Below are positions 1 through 6,257 of a stretch of 7,702 bases of DNA, one piece after another (within the stretch, counting starts at the first letter, position 1; the number at the start of each line of letters is the position of its first letter). The translations under genes were made by a program, and so were the position numbers. The notes beneath the pieces were generated by a model, which saw only the letters and a list, made by a program, of their open reading frames with translations, did no database searches and was not told the DNA's origin. The stretch comes from Desulfobacterales bacterium (GTDB lineage: Bacteria > Desulfobacterota > Desulfobacteria > Desulfobacterales > C00003060): contig CP070769.1 of the NCBI GenBank assembly GCA_020347085.1, positions 193,992 to 201,693 of the forward strand, read 5' to 3'.

Positions 1-130
1 CACGACAATTCCAGTATTCCCATGAATGTTTGGCCGCATGATCCAGACAGGCCCTGTAGTGAGGGCAGTGGATGTTTCTACTTCCTTGCTTCCGAATAGG
101 ATTGGGTTTTGGGTATATCGTATGTCTCAT
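1..130 (-). CDS. Small cysteine-rich protein, partial (runs off left edge)
   Basis: Only the first 43 codons are in the window; the gene continues past base 1. The reading starts MRHTIYPKPNPIRKQGSRN and then has a compact Cys/His/Trp/Tyr-rich block: HCPHYRACLDHAAKH followed by SWEYWNC. Cys residues at positions 22, 28 and 42 with neighbouring His suggest a small metal-binding (zinc-knuckle-like) or disulfide fold; a further Cys probably lies beyond the edge. I recall similar CPxY..CLDHA small proteins in Desulfobacterota, but I know no assigned function. The ATG at 128-130 overlaps the TGA of the preceding broken receiver frame by four bases (ATGA, 127-130), and AAGG lies a few bases upstream, which supports this start and suggests translational coupling. 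It is the distal gene of the cluster behind the sigma-54 promoter at 695-710. Confidence that it is coding is good; function is unknown. Confidence 0.7.
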   Translation of the reverse strand, partial: MRHTIYPKPNPIRKQGSRNIHCPHYRACLDHAAKHSWEYWNCR

Positions 131-372
131 GACCTTGCCTTTAGAATCCTCGCTACCGCGGGCGCAAGCTTCATGTTTAGGGTCTTGATTTCCGAAACAT
201 GGAGGCAGGCAGCTAAAACTGAAGGTGTTCCCTGAGCGATTCCGCATCACCTACACTGTGCACCTGGTAGCCTTCAAGGATCAGTTCTTCGGAAAGGAGT
301 TCTCGAAAAAGATGGCTTGTCATTTACAACTAGAGTCTTTGCTATTCTTCCTTCCCTTTTTGGATAGAGCAT
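127..372 (-). pseudogene. Broken single-domain response regulator (frameshift plus internal deletion)
   Basis: Three consecutive minus-strand frames together read as a receiver domain. From ATG 370-372: MLYPKREGRIAKTLVVNDKPS, resembling beta-1 and the acidic pocket. After a one-base shift in the five-base A/T run at 306-310: FRELLSEELILEGYQVHSV, then GDAESLREHLQF and a TAG at 213-215. This matches alpha-1, beta-2 and alpha-2 of receivers and resembles the intact regulator at 6517-6957 (FLRRELIAEGYRVQV). In a third frame VSEIKTLNMKLAPAVARILK ends at TGA 127-129, like a receiver's last helix, and overlaps the next start by ATGA. The whole is about 82 codons against about 120 for a receiver. The segment that should carry the phospho-acceptor Asp and the switch Thr/Ser is absent. 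One homopolymer base could be a sequencing error, but the missing core cannot be explained that way. The joining of the third frame is inferred. Confidence 0.6.
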
Positions 373-514
373 AGGGGCCGGTCGTAGCCTCCTCAAGAGC
401 CTCAGTCGCACTGAAAACAACACGAACCACGCAGTCAGGGAACACCGTATCGAGCACTGCCATCAGGGCACTATCGGGCTGCGGTCGGCTCATTAATATT
501 ACTATTTTATTCAC
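320..514 (-). CDS. 64-residue hypothetical protein, first gene behind the left sigma-54 promoter
   Basis: I do not recognise a family. The start is GTG at 512-514, preceded by a very strong Shine-Dalgarno (GGGGAGG, six bases upstream), the best reason to believe the gene is translated. The first 45 residues alternate strand and helix: KIVILMS, then PDSALMAVLDTVFP, CVVRVVFS and ATEALEEA. This is the beta-alpha-beta-alpha start of a Rossmann-like or receiver-like fold, but without the Asp pair of a true receiver. The last 16 residues (KKGRKNSKDSSCK at the end) are polar and Lys-rich and overlap, in another frame, the N-terminus of the broken receiver (ATG at 372). The protein may therefore be a natural small protein or itself a truncated product with a frameshifted tail. 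It lies about 170 nt downstream of the predicted start point of the sigma-54 promoter at 695-710. Confidence 0.5.
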   Translation of the reverse strand: MNKIVILMSRPQPDSALMAVLDTVFPDCVVRVVFSATEALEEATTGPYALSKKGRKNSKDSSCK

Positions 515-694
515 ACCATGCCTCCCCTTTCTGATACCCGAAGTATCCTCCTTAGCCTTGCTGAGATCTTTGGAAGAGACTGCATTTCAACGATTCTGCT
601 TCCTCTATACCTGCTGCCATTCTTGTTGCTGAGAATGACTCCCTGTCCATTGAAAGTTAACCACACAGACGGTTTCAACGTATTATAAATTTAG

Positions 695-710
695 AGCAAC
701 GGTCGTGCCA
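695..710 (-). promoter_or_regulatory. Sigma-54 (RpoN) -24/-12 promoter, left copy
   Basis: Read on the minus strand the sequence is TGGCACGACCGTTGCT, matching the sigma-54 consensus TGGCACG-N4-TTGCW at every defined position, with GG and GC separated by ten bases. The predicted start point is near base 684, giving a leader of about 170 nt before the GTG at 514. A 28-bp presumed activator site lies upstream at 807-834. Confidence 0.9.
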
Positions 711-806
711 GAAAAGAAACATGGACAAATATCGGCCCAACGACCTGATAACATTGAATATTGTCGAGTACAGGTGCGCCCTTTGACTCTGTATCCACAG
801 GGGAGG

Positions 807-834
807 CTGTCAGCATTTTTTACAGATTGTAAAG
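807..834. promoter_or_regulatory. Presumed sigma-54 activator (enhancer) site, left copy
   Basis: Plus strand 807-825 reads CTGTCAGCATTTTTTACAG, followed by ATTGTAAAG at 826-834. It contains a CTGT...ACAG dyad (807-825) and an overlapping perfect dyad TTTACA-GAT-TGTAAA (819-833). The same 28 bp with two differences occurs at 7104-7131. Relative to the predicted start at 684 it spans about -123 to -150, typical for a bacterial enhancer-binding protein site. The activator itself is not encoded in the window. Confidence 0.75.
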
Positions 835-835
835 C

Positions 836-848
836 GCGACATTGTCGC
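836..848. promoter_or_regulatory. Perfect 13-bp palindrome beside the left activator site
   Basis: GCGACA-T-TGTCGC, six-base arms around one central base, begins two bases beyond the 28-bp site at 807-834. Its half-site TGTCGC resembles the TGTC(A/G)GC start of that site, so it could be an additional operator. It has no palindromic counterpart at the right-hand promoter. Confidence 0.45.
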
Positions 849-1025
849 CTACTCAGTCGAAATCAGAGACAGGTTCTAAAGCTCGTTCTCAGGAAGTCTC
901 CTATGTTTCGTTAATTCCTTCTTTTGATAGCGTTGAGGGGAAGATTAATTCTCGCTCGGACAGGCAAGCAAAAAGGGGCCGAGGTTTTGAGTAGTGACGA
1001 AATATTACGACGGCTACCGGTCCGC

Positions 1026-1955
1026 TCAGGAGACGAGCCACAAGGCTCGGTTCGAGGTCCTGTCGAGGACATATCTTGACACGCTACCCATAAAGAAAGC
1101 CTTGCTGGCACCCCGTCTGCCAATAACTACTGTGCCGTAGTTTCCCTTCTTGGCCTCATCAACGATTGCCTTGCCCACATTCGCAGTACACTTGGTCACC
1201 TTAATCTCAATCTGATTCTCCCGAATGCCGGCTTCCCTAAACCTCTCCCGGGCGTGGGCATAGAAGTGGTCTATGTATCGTTTGTCACCTTGTGCGATGA
1301 CCTGATCGATGCCTGCATCTTTGTCATCAAAATCGATCACGCAGTAGTCTCTTAACCTTGGCATGACATGAAATAGCGTCACTTTGATCTTCGGGTTTTC
1401 CCCAACCATCAAACACAGGTGATCCACTGCGCCAAGTGAGCTCACAGAGCCGTCCACGGCTACCATGATCCTTGTAGATGTCACATTGGCATCTACTACC
1501 CACACGGGTATCACCCTGGAATGCTCTACCAATTTGGCAGTGACGCTTCCCATAAATGCCTTCTGGACGCGTGAAAGCCCCCTTCGTCCCACAACAATGG
1601 CATCATAAAGCCCCCGCTCGGCACGGTCCAGAATATCTTTGACAAGTCCTAACACCTTTGGCTGGGTGGCCACATCGATGCGTTTGTCCACGATTCCCAT
1701 CCTTACCATTTCGGCCTTGTACTTTTCCAAGATGCCTTGAGCATTCTGGGCGTTTTTCCGGATGACCTTTTTCAGCTCCGCTCTGGCTTTAAAGCCGGTT
1801 TTGGCCTCTTCTAGTAGGAACTGCGAGATGGTGGGTTGCACATGAAACAAGGTGAAGGTGAGATCTATTGCAACAGAGGACATTCTGACGGCATACTGGA
1901 TGGCATGTCTTGAGTGGATAGAATCATCGACGGCCAGCAGGATTTTTTTCTCCAT
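1026..1955 (-). CDS. Tandem-domain universal stress protein (UspA family)
   Basis: The 309 residues hold two Usp domains in tandem, about 1-155 and 160-309, each opening with a beta strand and acidic nucleotide-contact residues (KKILLAVDDS; TRIMVAVDGS). Domain 1 has the ATP-binding signature G-x2-G-x9-G-S (GRRG at 123-126, GS at 136-137). Domain 2 has GRRG at 279-282 but only seven residues before GS at 290-291, so its loop is two residues shorter. Usp proteins are soluble, often ATP-binding and dimeric, and help survival under stress; tandem forms act as internal dimers. The ATG at 1953-1955 is supported by AAGGAG eight bases upstream. It stands alone between the terminator at 2160-2181 and the left sigma-54 region. 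I see no clear sigma-70 or sigma-54 promoter for it, and its ligand cannot be read from the sequence. Confidence 0.95.
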   Translation of the reverse strand: MEKKILLAVDDSIHSRHAIQYAVRMSSVAIDLTFTLFHVQPTISQFLLEEAKTGFKARAELKKVIRKNAQNAQGILEKYKAEMVRMGIVDKRIDVATQPKVLGLVKDILDRAERGLYDAIVVGRRGLSRVQKAFMGSVTAKLVEHSRVIPVWVVDANVTSTRIMVAVDGSVSSLGAVDHLCLMVGENPKIKVTLFHVMPRLRDYCVIDFDDKDAGIDQVIAQGDKRYIDHFYAHARERFREAGIRENQIEIKVTKCTANVGKAIVDEAKKGNYGTVVIGRRGASKAFFMGSVSRYVLDRTSNRALWLVS

Positions 1956-2159
1956 GGGAGACTCTCCTTTCTGATCAGCGAGTATTAATCCAATGAAGCT
2001 ATATCATTTATCCTTTCTGTTTCTGACCTGGAGAGAGCTTCCTGGACGTTAACCACGATGCCCCGTGCCTTGTGACTTATGGATCGTTATCATCTCCTTG
2101 AGATGCGCCTTTCCAGCTGTTAAAAGATCCGAGCAAAGTGAAGGCAAAAGAATTGAAGC
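1956..2159 (-). other. Intergenic region upstream of usp with possible coding remnants
   Basis: No complete gene is present. Two overlapping minus-strand frames look protein-like: one contains DLLTAGKAHLKEMITIHK and stops at 2049-2051; one base out of phase, the next contains ARGIVVNVQEALSRSETER and ends INDIASLD with TAA at 1985-1987. Joined by one base they would form about 50 residues of a C-terminus that I cannot assign. A perfect inverted repeat, CATCTC-CTT-GAGATG, lies at 2091-2105. This may be a degraded gene or chance. The usp promoter should lie here, but I could not fix a -10/-35 pair. Confidence 0.25.
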
Positions 2160-2181
2160 TCCCTGCAGCAAGCTGCAGGGA
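2160..2181 (-). terminator. Rho-independent terminator after the phosphate permease
   Basis: A perfect hairpin with ten-base arms (TCCCTGCAGC and its complement) and a two-base centre lies 25 bases past the permease stop codon. On the minus strand it is followed by GCTTCAATTCTTTTG, a moderate rather than strong U-tract. It separates the DUF47-permease pair from the universal stress gene. The palindrome is symmetric, but the T-rich side is only on the minus strand. Confidence 0.7.
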
Positions 2182-2205
2182 ATGCGCTCGCTGTCGCAGT
2201 TCAAA

Positions 2206-3204
2206 TTAACCGAAAAATATCGAGCCAAGCAGTTTATTAAAAATCCACCCCAGGGCTACAGTCGCTGGCAGCGTCAAAATCCAGGAGAGCACAATATTAA
2301 CGGCAACGCCCCAGCGTACACTCGAGAATCTACGAGCTACACCAGCTCCCGCAATAGATGAAGTAATTATCTGCGTCGTAGAAACCGGAATGCCGAAAAT
2401 AGAGGCCAACTGCAACCCGCAAGCCGCAGAGGTTTCCGCCGCAAAACCTTGTTCGGGAACCAAGGGGGCAAGCCTCATGCCTAAAGTCTTAATAATTCGC
2501 CACCCTCCGTATGCAACACCAAGCCCGGCAACTAATCCGATACTCAGAATAACCCAAAGAGGTACGGTTGGATCCTTACAGCCGAAATGAAGTGCCAGTG
2601 CCATGACCAAAATACCCATTGGTTTTTGAGCATCGTTTCGGCCATGGCTAAAAGCCATAAAAGCGGCAGAAAAGCGCTGAAGATTTTTGAAGATCAAGGT
2701 CATCTTTCGTGCGGGGCCGGAGCTACAGCAAAAATAGATCATGTGCATCAACAACGCTCCGGCTGCAAAACCTAATAATGGTGAGGCGACAATCGCAATC
2801 AAAACTTTTGCTAATCCCGCCCAAAGAATGACCTCTGTTCCCGCTATTGCAAATGCTGCACCAACAATAGCTCCAATCAATCCGTGCGTTTCGCTGACCG
2901 GAATACCTAGATAATACGTGAATAAACTCCAAACCATTGTCCCCATGAGCGCTGCAACAACCGTAGAAAGAGAGATCAAATCTAGTGCCACAATACCCTT
3001 ACCAATGGTTAAAGCCACCGCAGTACCAGTCAGGGCCCCTAGAATCTCCAACACACCGGCCATCAAGACTGCGGTTATAGGGGAGAGGGCGCGGGACCCG
3101 ACCGATGTTGCAATTGCATTGGCTGCGTCCGTAAAACCACCGACAAAGGCATAAATATAAGAGAGGACAACGGCAAATATCAAAACAATGAATTCGGGCT
3201 CCAT
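2206..3204 (-). CDS. pit: PiT-family inorganic phosphate permease
   Basis: A 332-residue integral membrane protein of the PiT/PHO4 family, which imports phosphate (or metal-phosphate) with protons or Na+. Both halves of the family's inverted duplication are visible. The N-half has GFTDAANAIATSVGSRAL (23-40) and GIPVSETHGLIGAIVGA (100-116). The C-half has FSHGRNDAQKPMGI (185-198) and GIPVSTTQIITSSIAGAG (271-288). About nine or ten hydrophobic helices can be counted, and the length suits the shorter bacterial and archaeal members. The second half has STTQ where many members have STTH. The ATG at 3202-3204 lies only five bases after the DUF47 stop and has no good Shine-Dalgarno of its own, so it probably depends on translational coupling. 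Its partner is the DUF47 protein just upstream. The gene symbol is generic; the coupling ion cannot be told. Confidence 0.95.
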   Translation of the reverse strand: MEPEFIVLIFAVVLSYIYAFVGGFTDAANAIATSVGSRALSPITAVLMAGVLEILGALTGTAVALTIGKGIVALDLISLSTVVAALMGTMVWSLFTYYLGIPVSETHGLIGAIVGAAFAIAGTEVILWAGLAKVLIAIVASPLLGFAAGALLMHMIYFCCSSGPARKMTLIFKNLQRFSAAFMAFSHGRNDAQKPMGILVMALALHFGCKDPTVPLWVILSIGLVAGLGVAYGGWRIIKTLGMRLAPLVPEQGFAAETSAACGLQLASIFGIPVSTTQIITSSIAGAGVARRFSSVRWGVAVNIVLSWILTLPATVALGWIFNKLLGSIFFG

Positions 3205-3209
3205 AGCCG

Positions 3210-3851
3210 CTAAATATATTTTATCCTTAATCTCGCAAAAAGTTTACCAATATTATCACATTTGTCCAATGTGTCCTCCAAGATTTGAAAAAGCTCTTTC
3301 CATTTAAGTATAGAGAGGTAGTCATTTCCATTAATGAAGGAGGAGGAATGGTTACCCATGAGCTTTTCCAAGGTGTTTCTGTGTAGTTTATCTCCTTGAC
3401 TTTCAAGATCCCGAAGCATCTTGCCACACGAAGCAAAGTCTTCCGAGGCCATTTTGCGCTCTTTAATCATCAATATCCCTTTGTGAATCTCCACCGCAGC
3501 TTGCTTTATTAGCTCCGAAAAGTCCTCCAGAGCATCGTTGGCTTTAGCAATCTTGTAGATGTTGAGACGGCTAACAGCTTCTTCTAAATTGTCCACCACA
3601 TCATCCAAAGACTCCGTTAATTCTGCAATATCCTCTTTGTCCAACGGTAGAATAAACGTTTTTTCGATATCATCCGTAATAGTGTGGACCAATTCGTCCG
3701 CTCGTCGTTCCAACATTTGCAGCGCAGAAGAGCCACCTTTTAATTGCTTCCAGTCAAGCGTGATTTTTTGAAATACCTGAGCCGCTTCCTTGACGATCGA
3801 GGATTGTTTAAGCAATTCATCAAATATCTTTGACTTGCGTGGAAAAAACAT
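3210..3851 (-). CDS. DUF47 / PhoU-like regulator of the PiT permease
   Basis: The 213-residue, almost entirely helical protein fits the DUF47 family (PhoU-like; phosphate-transport regulator type). PhoU-style metal-binding acidic patches recur along the helices: ERRADEL (48-54), ESLDDVVDNLEE (80-91), DLESQGD (148-154) and LEDTLDKCDN (191-200). Such proteins are cytoplasmic helical bundles commonly encoded next to PiT genes and thought to control the permease; that role is known from the family, not shown here. It ends five bases before the permease start, so the two form a coupled pair. The ATG at 3849-3851 has only a distant AGGG and follows the stop of the truncated universal stress frame by 17 bases. 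With no promoter or terminator visible in that gap, it may be read from the upstream operon or from a promoter inside the remnant. Confidence 0.93.
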   Translation of the reverse strand: MFFPRKSKIFDELLKQSSIVKEAAQVFQKITLDWKQLKGGSSALQMLERRADELVHTITDDIEKTFILPLDKEDIAELTESLDDVVDNLEEAVSRLNIYKIAKANDALEDFSELIKQAAVEIHKGILMIKERKMASEDFASCGKMLRDLESQGDKLHRNTLEKLMGNHSSSFINGNDYLSILKWKELFQILEDTLDKCDNIGKLFARLRIKYI

Positions 3852-3868
3852 ATTCAGGTGTGTTTTCC

Positions 3869-4042
3869 CTAAGTACGCACGTATTGGACCTTGAGCTTGA
3901 AAGGATTGATGGTAATAACCGGCACAGCGGCATTCCTGATCACATGGTCGGCCACGCTGCCCATGAGGGTACGCTCCAGGCCCTTTCTGCCGTGGGTGCC
4001 CATGACCAGCAGGACCAGGTCAATATCTTCGGATTCAATGGT
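3869..4042 (-). pseudogene. Truncated universal stress protein (C-terminal stump)
   Basis: The 57-codon open frame has no start codon of its own apart from an internal ATG. It reads IESEDIDLVLLVMGTHGRKG, continues ERTLMGSVADHVIRNA, then AVPVITINPFKLKVQYVRT and TAG at 3869-3871. The Usp ATP-binding signature G-x2-G-x9-G-S is intact (GTHG, nine residues, GS), as is the final beta strand. A normal single-domain Usp has about 140-160 residues, so the first 90-100 are missing. The frame is closed upstream by TAA at 4043-4045, only 15 bases past the stop of the membrane protein gene at 4060, which points to a deletion from that gap into the middle of the usp gene. It presumably was the last gene of the sigma-54 operon at the right. 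Confidence 0.85.
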
Positions 4043-4059
4043 TTACAGGATTTCTTAGG

Positions 4060-4746
4060 TTAATGTTCCAGCTTCAATCCCCATCCCTCAAACATGAACA
4101 TAATGGCGAAGCCGTACCACAGGGTGTAGACAACATAAAAAACCAAGGAAAAGACGACAAGGCCAATACGGGCGCCGATCTTTTGAGGTTCGACTCTGTA
4201 GTAGTTGTAGGACGTCTCCACAGCCTTCTTCCCCACCGTAGCAACCATCTTGGCCTCTGGGAATTTCCCCTGCTTCTTTAAGTCCTTATCCATCGCCTTA
4301 CATGCCTTCCACCAGTTAAAAAGGACACGCTTTTCGTCGTAGCCGTATTTGTCGGAGACCGCTTGCCCGTTATTTTTATACATGTCCTCTGCATCGGCAA
4401 GGCAGTTTTCCAGGATGTTGCCCAAATCTCCGGTGGCCTTTAGCTCGGCTCCTGATATGTTAACCAGAGCGCCAGCCTGATTGAATAGTTTAAACGTCTG
4501 TTCGGCCTGTGTCTCGTTCGCCATCTTCAAGGTCAGACTAACAGAGCTTCCAATGAAGTTGTCACTTTCTTTCTTAACCTTTGGAATATAGTAGGCCGAG
4601 CCCTTTGATATGGTGTTATACAACTCGTCTAAGTATTCCAGACCGTTCTGGCCCTTGAAAACAGGTGAGAATATGATGATCAGTACAACTAAAAAGGCTG
4701 CCATCATTCCAACGCCGCCATAAAACTCCTTCTTGTTCGCAATCAT
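4060..4746 (-). CDS. Membrane-anchored protein of unknown function, paired with the TauE permease
   Basis: I do not recognise a named family. The 228 residues have a hydrophobic helix near each end (about 11-29 and 194-218) with roughly 160 polar, mostly helical residues between. This suggests two membrane anchors around one extracytoplasmic domain, with both ends in the cytoplasm (N-terminal MIANKKEF is Lys-rich). The middle contains two Cys (115, 149), too few and too scattered for a haem or iron-sulfur site. The ATG overlaps the TauE stop by four bases (ATGA, 4743-4746), and a perfect AGGAGG lies seven bases upstream inside the TauE coding end, so it is tightly coupled to that permease and a likely partner or accessory subunit. 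The stop is followed at once by the remains of a usp gene. Confidence 0.85.
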   Translation of the reverse strand: MIANKKEFYGGVGMMAAFLVVLIIIFSPVFKGQNGLEYLDELYNTISKGSAYYIPKVKKESDNFIGSSVSLTLKMANETQAEQTFKLFNQAGALVNISGAELKATGDLGNILENCLADAEDMYKNNGQAVSDKYGYDEKRVLFNWWKACKAMDKDLKKQGKFPEAKMVATVGKKAVETSYNYYRVEPQKIGARIGLVVFSLVFYVVYTLWYGFAIMFMFEGWGLKLEH

Positions 4747-6065
4747 GCTCTCGCCTCCTCTCCCTTAAGGGGTCCAACTCTCGGCTTCTCTCCCTTAAGA
4801 ACTCTGATATTTTTCAAGAACGTGGCAGTCACCCAGATCGCAAATCCGCCGATAACAATAAAAAAGGCCCAGATCCCGATGGTCTCCAAGACGGCACCCG
4901 TCTGTTTTGATATCGGAATATAGCCCATATCCCCCAACTTGCCCGGCAGGGCAAAGGCACGGTTGATAAAACCGGCTAAAATGGCCATTGCGTAAAAGCC
5001 ACGGATCATGATGCCCTTCACCACTTTTGTGACCATTGCCCCGACCTGGATACCGATCAATGACCCCAAAAGCATGCCCATGGCCAAGGTGTAGAAGATA
5101 AACCCGTAGATGGCGTACTGGCCTATTGCAGCATAGCTTGCCGTGAAGATGATCTGGAAGATGTCGGTTCCCACCGTGGTCATGGAGGAAACACCGAGGA
5201 CATAGACAAATATGGGGAAGGTCACAAAGCCACCGCCAACCCCCATGATGGCGGCCAGCAGCCCGACAAGGCCACCGCTGATGACCAGGAACAACCATGA
5301 AATCGCTCGGCCACCAGGGACAAAGTCCTGATCGAATTTGATCGTGGGAGGAAGTGATACGGACTGAAGCTTCTTGGGCAGGCTACCCATCTCGGCCCCT
5401 TCTTCTTTTCCACCATGGGCACCCGTATCTGCCGCTCCTGCGCCCTTCCTCGCCTTGAGATAGTCCATCATGGAGTAGATCCCCAAAAAACCCAACATAA
5501 TGACATAAACCGTCGTAATAAATGCAACGCTGAGCACCGGGTTGATCTCGTAGATCACGCGGTTAATCCACCCGCCCACTGTCGCTCCTGTGATGGAGCC
5601 GATCAAGAAGACCACGGCCAAGCCCACGGAGACGTTTCCCAGCTTCCTGTGGATCACGCTCCCCATGATCGCCTTTGCAAAGATGTGGAAGAGGTCCGTC
5701 CCGACGACCAAGATCCCTTTGATGCCTGCGCTCATCAGGGCAGGAGTGATGATGAACCCACCACCCGCGCCGATGCAGCCTGTGATCAGGCCGGCCATCG
5801 CGCCGATAGCGATCGATACGACAAAGATAAAGGTGCCGTAATAGGCCGGGCCGTAAGCTTTTTTGCCGCCCAGCAAATCCGGCAGGGCCTCGCCAATCGG
5901 ATCAGCAAAGGCAATGCCGCCGATGATAATGGGAACGAGCAACAAGCCGAGTATGGCCAGCCGCTTGCGGTCGCCAAGAATGATGGTTGCGTTGTTGACT
6001 TCCCATTTTGCAAGGGCCCGTGCCCCACCCATCATAAACTCACCCCACTGTCTAAAGAAACTCAT
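4743..6065 (-). CDS. TauE/SafE-family permease (putative sulfite or organosulfur anion exporter)
   Basis: The 440-residue polytopic membrane protein has the two inverted-repeat signatures of TauE/SafE transporters: GCIGAGGGFIITPALMSAGI (96-115) followed by VVGTDLFHIF (120-129), and MGVGGGFVTFPIFVYVLGVS (274-293) followed by TVGTDIFQIIF (297-307). Ten or so hydrophobic helices can be counted, split by a polar cytoplasmic-looking linker (about 203-255). It is longer than the usual 250-300 residues because of an N-terminal extension of about 70 residues, the linker, and a C-terminal tail. Family members are assigned to export of sulfite, sulfoacetate or related anions; the substrate here is an inference. 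The ATG at 6063-6065 is preceded by AGGAG. The tail carries a ten-residue tandem repeat that supplies the next gene's ribosome binding site. Confidence 0.93.
   Translation of the reverse strand: MSFFRQWGEFMMGGARALAKWEVNNATIILGDRKRLAILGLLLVPIIIGGIAFADPIGEALPDLLGGKKAYGPAYYGTFIFVVSIAIGAMAGLITGCIGAGGGFIITPALMSAGIKGILVVGTDLFHIFAKAIMGSVIHRKLGNVSVGLAVVFLIGSITGATVGGWINRVIYEINPVLSVAFITTVYVIMLGFLGIYSMMDYLKARKGAGAADTGAHGGKEEGAEMGSLPKKLQSVSLPPTIKFDQDFVPGGRAISWLFLVISGGLVGLLAAIMGVGGGFVTFPIFVYVLGVSSMTTVGTDIFQIIFTASYAAIGQYAIYGFIFYTLAMGMLLGSLIGIQVGAMVTKVVKGIMIRGFYAMAILAGFINRAFALPGKLGDMGYIPISKQTGAVLETIGIWAFFIVIGGFAIWVTATFLKNIRVLKGEKPRVGPLKGEEARA
4748..4799. repeat. 30-bp-period tandem repeat at the 3' end of the TauE gene
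   Basis: Two 22-bp copies, 4748-4769 and 4778-4799, match at 20 positions with a period of 30 bases, exactly ten codons. They encode LKGEKPR and LKGEEAR in the permease tail. The copy nearer the stop has changed GAGAAGCC to GAGGAGGC, giving the AGGAGG Shine-Dalgarno of the overlapping downstream gene. Confidence 0.8.
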
Positions 6066-6198
6066 GGCAAATCTCCTCTTTTCTTTATGGTTTTTGCGTG
6101 TTGATCCAATACCCTGGTCAAAAAACCTGTACTCTGTTGGCTACATCTACTTACACCCCCCCTCCCTGCGATTTTTCTTATGAGGTTCTTGACACCAG

Positions 6199-6257
6199 CT
6201 ATTCATCCAGAATGATCTTTTTGCCTCGGACAACAACGCTTCGCTTCCCGTTTGATT
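6199..6257 (-). pseudogene. Probable out-of-frame tail of the CBS gene
   Basis: Directly behind the CBS stop codon, one frame over, the minus strand reads SNGK then RSVVVRGKKIILDE and a TAG at 6199-6201. Adding one G to the four-G run just before the stop would join it to the CBS protein (GLQGDLKSNGK...). It looks coding but is too short to be certain. The rest of the gap to the TauE start (6066-6198) shows only the TauE ribosome binding site. Confidence 0.4.

Larger units (their letters stand above)
515..1025. other. Gene-free stretch: leader, sigma-54 promoter and activator sites
   Basis: This 511-base gap separates the universal stress gene (stop at 1026-1028) from the GTG at 514. It holds the promoter at 695-710, the activator site at 807-834, the palindrome at 836-848 and a leader of roughly 170 nt (515-684). 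The leader contains one short frame from an ATG at about 650 with no Shine-Dalgarno, which I do not call. I see no convincing terminator behind the universal stress gene in 849-1025 and no recognisable coding remnant there. Confidence 0.7.

Noticed and set aside
705..914. 69-codon plus-strand frame across the left activator site
   Set aside because: It crosses the promoter, the activator dyads and the palindrome, and has no Shine-Dalgarno or family resemblance.
2050..2075. Sigma-54-like AGGCACGGGGCATCG on the minus strand upstream of usp
   Set aside because: The -12 GC is replaced by CG at the required spacing and there is no copy of the activator site upstream.
5415..6104. 229-codon plus-strand open frame opposite the TauE gene
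   Set aside because: It is antisense to a clear transporter gene; its His/Asp-rich composition is the reverse image of hydrophobic codons and it matches no family.
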